Of a DNA stretch of 64,000 nt, positions 59,043 to 64,000 are shown in pieces (position 1 is the first letter of the stretch; every line of letters starts with the position of its first letter). The stretch spans positions 9,539,760 to 9,603,759 of the forward strand of contig CM070727.1 in the NCBI GenBank assembly GCA_036346275.1, given 5' to 3'. A model generated the notes under the pieces. It did not search any database. It was not told where the DNA came from and saw only the letters and a list, made by a program, of their open reading frames with translations. This DNA is from Otatea glauca. Lineage: Eukaryota; Streptophyta; Magnoliopsida; Poales; Poaceae. The position numbers and the translations under genes are program-made.

Positions 59043-61101
59043 TGTTGGACTGGAAATGACGATTACACGGAGTGAATGATCACACAACAATTTTTTCTCT
59101 AAAAGAATCTAACCAAAACCTCCAAAGACCACGTAAGAGCGGAAGAAGAAAAACCTTTCAAAAATCAGCTCAGGGACGGCACTACCACGCTACAGTGGCC
59201 AGTAGTGCGGGATGAACAGTACCTCCATACTATTGGGTACTGCAGTGGTCTTGTTGTGCTACAGTAGAAACATAGGTGTGAACAGAAAAAATCAGCACGA
59301 TTTTGAAAACGAAAATTGATTAATCTTTTGATCGGATGATTGAAACCCTGTGAAATTTTGTAGGCACCTTCCTATGAATGTTAGGAACTTATTCCAACCT
59401 TCAATCGCAAAGATTTATGTCAAAGTTTCGACATTTTTTCAGTTCAAGGAAGAGTGCATAAAAACGAGTTTAAGAACAAAAACTTAGCTCTAAGCTTGCT
59501 CGTCAGGTTTTGATGATCAAGATGATCCTAGATAGCCTCCCACATATCATAGCAAGCAAGAACTATAAAGAGATTGCCCTCAAACATACAAGATCACGAT
59601 CTACCTCAAATTCTTCCTTCTCAAGCTAAAACCATGCTTCTTGATAAATCTCTTGATGATCATAAGAGAGTTTGCCTAGATGATTGGATGATGATCTCCT
59701 GGGATACCTCTATTAATCACTCATCCTTGCCAACACAAGATCAAAAGAAAAAGAAATCAACAAGAAAGATCAAGAATCAAAGAGAAAGGTCGAGAACAAA
59801 AGCCAAATCTTATGCACGAAATTGATCTTTATTTTAGAACATGAGGATGGATTACAAAACCTCTCACCTAAGGGTAAAGCTCCAAAGGAGCACTCACACA
59901 CCTACACAAGAACACTAAAATCTTGTAGGAAACCTAAGCCTCTCTAATGATTAAGTCTAAGGTCTCAAGTTTCTCCTTTCACTACATCTCATTATATAGT
60001 GGAGGCAATCCTAACCCTAAACCTGGACACTACAAGTAGATACCATCTACACTTACATGAGCTGACTCGAAACCCAACACTCTTAACGAGTTTTTCACTC
60101 ACACAAGCACGCTTCTCAAAGCAGCCACTGCATTGACGCCAAATCCACTCCACGAGCTCGAATTTGCGTCCAACTCCACTTTAGTATGACCTAAACCACT
60201 TAGACTACTGCCGCGGTTTTTCAAACCGCCTCGACCATCGGTATTAGACAAATTACCAATTTACCTCAATGACCGGTCTTCCTTCTCCTCGAAGCATCGC
60301 CCATGCTTTGCGTTTTCCACAGGGCCCCAATGACTTCTTGCCAAGCCTCTCACACGTTCGAACTCCCCCGAATCGTTATCGCTTGCAAGCGGGCCTATGT
60401 CACTTGATGCACCACGTGTCCTTGATTGCTTCACCATGGTGGCATCGACTTCTTTGACCGTTCTGAACACCAACTCCTCCCTGAGCTAGTCTCGATCCAT
60501 GCTATTGCCCGACATGTCCATCACCAGTGCTTCATGCTCCAGCTTCTTGTCTTCTTGGCCTTAATCATCTTTCAGCGTCCCTTAACCGTTCTGAACCTCA
60601 GCTCTTCTAGCCTAGTTTCGGTCTCACCTTCGCCTCACCATGACCTAGTTTCGAAGTCCTGCAACCACACAAACAAGAAACATATCACATAGCACTATTC
60701 ATAATAATATGCATTAATCAACGATTAATGCAAACATTAAGCTCAAGTTCGCGGTAAAGTCGGCACCACTGCCTCTAGGGCCGGTAGTACCGCACCACCG
60801 TACTACTGCTCCCAGATAGTCGGTAGTGCCGTTCACCCTGAAATCTCCGAGAGTACCCTCTTTGAAAAATAACTACTGCCACTAGAGGCCGGTAGTACCG
60901 CACCCCCGGTGCTACCGTTCCCAGATGGTCGGTAGTGTTGTCTATGTCTAACCCCAGAGAAAAACACCTCTATGTAAAAAGACTACCGTTCCCAAGTTCG
61001 GTAGCTCCGTATGGCCGGCACTACCGCCAACCCAGGTCGGTAGTGCCACCTGTCATATCCTAGACTATCTCATTTTTGGCTTAGGCCTATTTGCCACTTC
61101 A
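59043..61101 (-). mobile_element. SIRE-like Copia LTR in reverse, solo, no matching TSD
   Basis: The reverse complement aligns along its length with the LTRs at 17283-19385 and 30011-32104: the CACTACCGG modules, a shared GAATAGTGCTATGTGAT block, a shared GGTTTGGAAAACC-type block, a 3' part ending in GTGTGATCATTCACTCCGTG. In its own orientation it begins TGAAGTGGC at 61101 and ends CCAACA at 59043. Its first ~70 bases differ from the other copies, so it is another subfamily. The flanking pentamers (TAAAT and CTATC) do not match. Open frames inside are LTR shadows. Confidence 0.75.
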
Positions 61102-61106
61102 CTATC

Positions 61107-61800
61107 TGTTAGCACCAGAATTTGGCAAGGCATATCCAATTTATTAGGCTAATGATAAAAGAGGATATTTCTGACCGATATCGGGTAAAAAAGGAAAAGG
61201 ATAAGTTAAAGATAGAATTATGATCAATATTAATTCAAGGATGGAATTTTACCTGTACAAAGGCTAATACGGGTCATGATTGGTAAAGTATTAGAAAAGG
61301 ATACGATCGACCAATATACTATAAGAAGGGATCAAGGGCTAGCAGAAAACAATATAATCAATCAAACAACACGTATCTACTTTTTATTTACTTTTCTATC
61401 AACTAGTAGTAGCTCTGTAATTTAGAATATCTCTTGTAATCCGATTTTGATCAATAAAGTTGTGTATCGCTAATTGTTGGTCATTTTTTATTACGCCAGG
61501 TTTGATTTTCTCCGATCTTGTTGCGCATCGCCTTTTTCGAAAAAATCTATCTTTTACCATCTAACCAGCCCTAATCAGCTGTTTAGGCTTATGTTACCTG
61601 TGATTTAATCAGCTTCTGGTAGTTGTTTAGATCTTTGTCGATTATTGCATTAGATCGGCTTTGAGCGTATATTTTCTATCTATCTTGCCGATTGTAGTAT
61701 CAAATCGGCTGACACGCCACGAACCAATTTGAATCCGTTGTTCTCGTATGTTTAAGCCAATTAATCCTTCGTCACATTTTTTGATGCAACACTATCTTAA
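61107..61800 (+). mobile_element. LTR-like fragment of another retrotransposon
   Basis: It begins TGTTAGCACCAGAATTTGGC directly next to the reverse LTR, has a promoter-like CTATAAGAAGG near 61320 and poly(A)-region-like TCAATAAAG near 61452. Blocks like GATCGGCTTTGAGC and CAAATCGGCTGAC recall Tat/RIRE-type Gypsy LTRs. No end or TSD could be fixed; moderate to low confidence. Confidence 0.45.
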
Positions 61801-62548
61801 ACAAGTACCAAGGAAAATTTGCCTCTCCTCTTAATGAAAGATAGCTCCATTTGGAGCTTCTTTGTCGGCTTCAATTGCCTCTCATCTTGATAGATCTCTA
61901 CCGTACTGCCAACCTTCTTACAGCATTCAATAAAACGATCATGGCAGATTTAATAGCGCATTCACGAGAGTTTTACAAAAAGGCAGTAGCCTACTAAATT
62001 GATCGTTAGCCAAGATTAGATCAACCTATGATTAAGGAGGGCAGTACTACAGAAAGTAGTACTCCAGAAACCAAACCATAGTAAACTCTTCATCTGGTTG
62101 CACATTGCCGCAGATCCGATGATACACGCCCGAAGCGTGCAGTACTGCAGTCGCCTCGCTGCATCAGTGATCGGCCTGACCGTTGCAAACAAGCGAATAA
62201 TTTCTATTTAATCGACCGATCAAAAGTTTACGGAGCGAATACGTAAGAAACAAATTAGTATTAAGTATTATCTGTATCTAACACTGACTCTGGAAAAAAC
62301 TTAGAATAGGATATGAGACGAGTGATATCCGTTTATATCCGCTCTGATTGCACTTCGATCTACTGTCTAATGTCCTACATAAGGGTGCAAAAGATCTGAT
62401 AATATCCATCTACTGAGATGTTGTGACCACAGCAATCTCGACGCAATCAAATACAAAACTCTATATGTGCAGAAGATGATCCTAATTACCCGAGTGAGAT
62501 TAGTACGTGGTAAATAATGAACAATATCTAACCGTATCCGTTTGGATT
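61801..62548. other. Intergenic sequence without recognisable gene
   Basis: Near 62040-62075 there is a short inverted pair AGTACTACAGAAAGTAGTACT. Near 62330-62350 ATATCCGTTTATATCCGCTCTG resembles subterminal sequence of some hAT elements. Nothing coding was recognised. Confidence 0.3.
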
Positions 62549-62569
62549 CACTACTGTGGATCGAGCATG

Positions 62570-62815
62570 CACAAGCGGTTCGAAACCGCTTTCAAAAGCG
62601 GTTTTAGAACCGCTTGTAAGCAACCGCGAGTGATACCCCGTTGGGTATCACAAGCGGTTCCCCGAATCGCTTGTGGTTCGACATTTCCACAAGCGGTTAG
62701 TGTTACCAACCGCTTGTGGAGAGGTTCTCTCCAAAAGCGGTTGGTGTTACGAACCGCTTGTGGAGAAGCTCTCTCCACAAGCGGTTGGAGTTACCAACCG
62801 CTTGTGAAGAGTTTG
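62570..62815. repeat. Subterminal hairpin field of the CACTA element (44-bp units)
   Basis: ACAAGCGGTT or close variants and their reverse complement alternate at least twelve times. Three successive units at 62687-62730, 62731-62774 and from 62775 are 44 bp long, each a near-perfect hairpin (CCACAAGCGGTT, TTACC/TTACG spacer, AACCGCTTGTGG) plus an AGAGGTTCTCT-like linker. The loop is only 7-9 bp. Confidence 0.9.
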
Positions 62816-63056
62816 ACAGCATAGCGTTTTGATTATATTCAATATAGAATATGTTTTCAGAGGGGTTTTTGATATAGATTTTGACAATTAAAATAAATAG
62901 AACTTCATGAGTTTTTTTGACACACTTAAATATATATATATTAGTCATGAGTATTCATTCAGATAATTACAGACTAAAAAATGAACAAGTTGATGAACAC
63001 ATGAAATAATAAGCCATTTTTACAAGTTTCAAAGAATAAAAGGGCGAATCTTGAGC

Positions 63057-64000
63057 TCATTTCTTGCGTGCGTCGCTCTTTGTGCCCTTGGTCGATGTTG
63101 ATGTCAGTTCACCTGTCCTTATTTCAGGACAATCTCTCCAACCATTTGCGTGGAACTCGCCTTTGGTGGATACAATCTCGCCGACAATAAAGCCGATGAG
63201 TTGTTCTTGGATTGTCGCAACCGGTGCGGCGGGATCACGCCTTGCACATCGACGCTAATGACAAAGCGAGAGGTAAATAAATCTCTGGACATGTAATTAT
63301 TAAAGTGTAAGTACTAAGAAATTGACATGTGCACACTACCTCGGCGTTGGTTGTCGGACATCACCGTGGGTAATACTTTGCATATAGTGGCACACATAAT
63401 AGCCACATAAGTTGTTTCCACCCGTCGTTGTAGAACCTGCGATGAAATTTGAAAAGAACACGATTATTGGGATGGAAAACTGTTACGGCATATTAATATT
63501 CTTTAATACGTACTCGAGTGCTTAATTGTACATCAAATTCGTTCTCGAAATCTCCTTGTTGCTTCTTTCAAACCGCGTAATGCCCTGTGTGATGCGTTAG
63601 TATGAATGGTAATTATCGAGTTGGAATTAGCAAGGTATTTCAATATATATAATAAGGAAAACTATCGATATATATGTGCTATATACTGTTTAGGTGTCAA
63701 TGATAAATTAATATTTTTCACCGAGTCCTTTTGAGTCCCGAACAATGATCCGCCGCTATCAAGCTTGATGACAAGAAGGATCCAGTGAAACCTATTCATG
63801 TATTGCAACATATATGTAACTAGCTAGTAGTATTATAAATGCCTTGGAAAATATAAGAACGAGAGGTTGTATATATACGCACTCGAAGTTGGAGGGCGTA
63901 TATGTACGGTTTGTAGTGTCTGTCCCAAGAATGCATCGAGAATGTAATCTTCAACATCCTTTCGGTTGTATCCAAAGACGAACTCGTTAACAATCTCGGG
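63057..64000 (-). CDS. CACTA-borne Ulp1-like (C48) cysteine protease, C-terminal part
   Basis: Reading right to left: an exon from the window edge to about 63883 encodes VFGYNRKDVEDYILDAFLG. The next (about 63806 down to 63700) encodes FHWILLVIKLDSGG, with the catalytic His of C48 proteases before Trp. A later exon (63340-63436) encodes TTGGNNLCGYYVCHYMQ, where the Cys of LCGYY is the nucleophile. The last exon (63057-63240, stop TGA) encodes IQEQLIGFIVGEIV-TKGEFH. Such SUMO-protease-like genes accompany TNP2-type transposases in plant CACTA elements. The region 63440-63700 could not be joined with a clean frame, so one exon may be broken or mis-set. The start lies outside the window. Confidence 0.6.

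Larger units (their letters stand above)
62549..64000 (-). mobile_element. CACTA (En/Spm-like) transposon, end part; runs off the right edge
   Basis: On the plus strand the terminus CACTACTGTGGATCGAGC starts at 62549, preceded by ATT, the candidate 3-bp TSD. It is followed by a dense field of short hairpins with ACAAGCGGTT/AACCGCTTGT (62570-62815), as in CACTA subterminal regions that bind the transposase. Further in, the minus strand encodes the Ulp1-like protease typical of large plant CACTA elements. The other end lies outside the window. Confidence 0.8.

Overview
The window is nuclear DNA from a flowering plant, most likely a grass. Its genes have many introns with GT-AG borders, its GC-rich first exons sit in AT-rich surroundings, and it is packed with grass-type transposable elements: SIRE/Opie-like Copia, Del/Tekay-like Gypsy, CACTA, hAT, Stowaway MITEs and LINEs. 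The species cannot be named from the sequence alone. No rRNA, tRNA, CRISPR or bacterial feature was seen.

Three host genes can be supported. (1) A compact plus-strand gene at 4116-5507 encodes a plant CDK inhibitor of the KRP/ICK family, 83 residues in 3 exons. (2) and (3) Two tandem minus-strand genes (34781 down to 6581, and 56167 down to 37486) each have 18 exons and encode a 634-residue fusion. An N-terminal short-chain dehydrogenase/reductase (SDR) is joined to a C-terminal quinone-oxidoreductase-like medium-chain reductase (MDR). All 18 exons have the same length in both copies and both frames are open. Both genes therefore look functional, in spite of a 17.8-kb and a 6.4-kb intron 4 stuffed with transposons. 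The domain pair recalls the two consecutive steps of eicosanoid breakdown in animals (15-hydroxyprostaglandin dehydrogenase, then a 15-oxo-prostaglandin/enone reductase). A two-step oxylipin or enone enzyme is a plausible but unproven role.

Layout: 1-3130, a Gypsy LTR running off the left edge (minus); 3131-3640, an LTR-like fragment; 4116-5507, KRP; 5891-6190, a LINE tail; 6581-34781, fusion gene 1. Its intron 4 carries a solo LTR interrupted by an hAT element (15170-16899) and a 14.8-kb SIRE-like Copia (17283-32104), itself interrupted by a Gypsy solo LTR (25848-28623). Next come 34782-37485, the spacer with a MITE; and 37486-56167, fusion gene 2. Its intron 4 carries a LINE fragment (46753-52832) interrupted by a Copia element (47347-52290). 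Then follow 56541-58011, a DNA transposon with internal ~170-bp repeats just upstream of gene 2; 59043-61101, a reverse SIRE-type LTR; 61107-about 61800, another LTR-like fragment; and 62549-64000, the end of a CACTA element with a Ulp1-like protease gene, running off the right edge.

Many element borders are fixed by target-site duplications (TSDs) that can be read directly. The order of nesting can therefore be reconstructed with some confidence. Exon borders were set by reading frame, splice sites and comparison of the two paralogues, not by transcripts.
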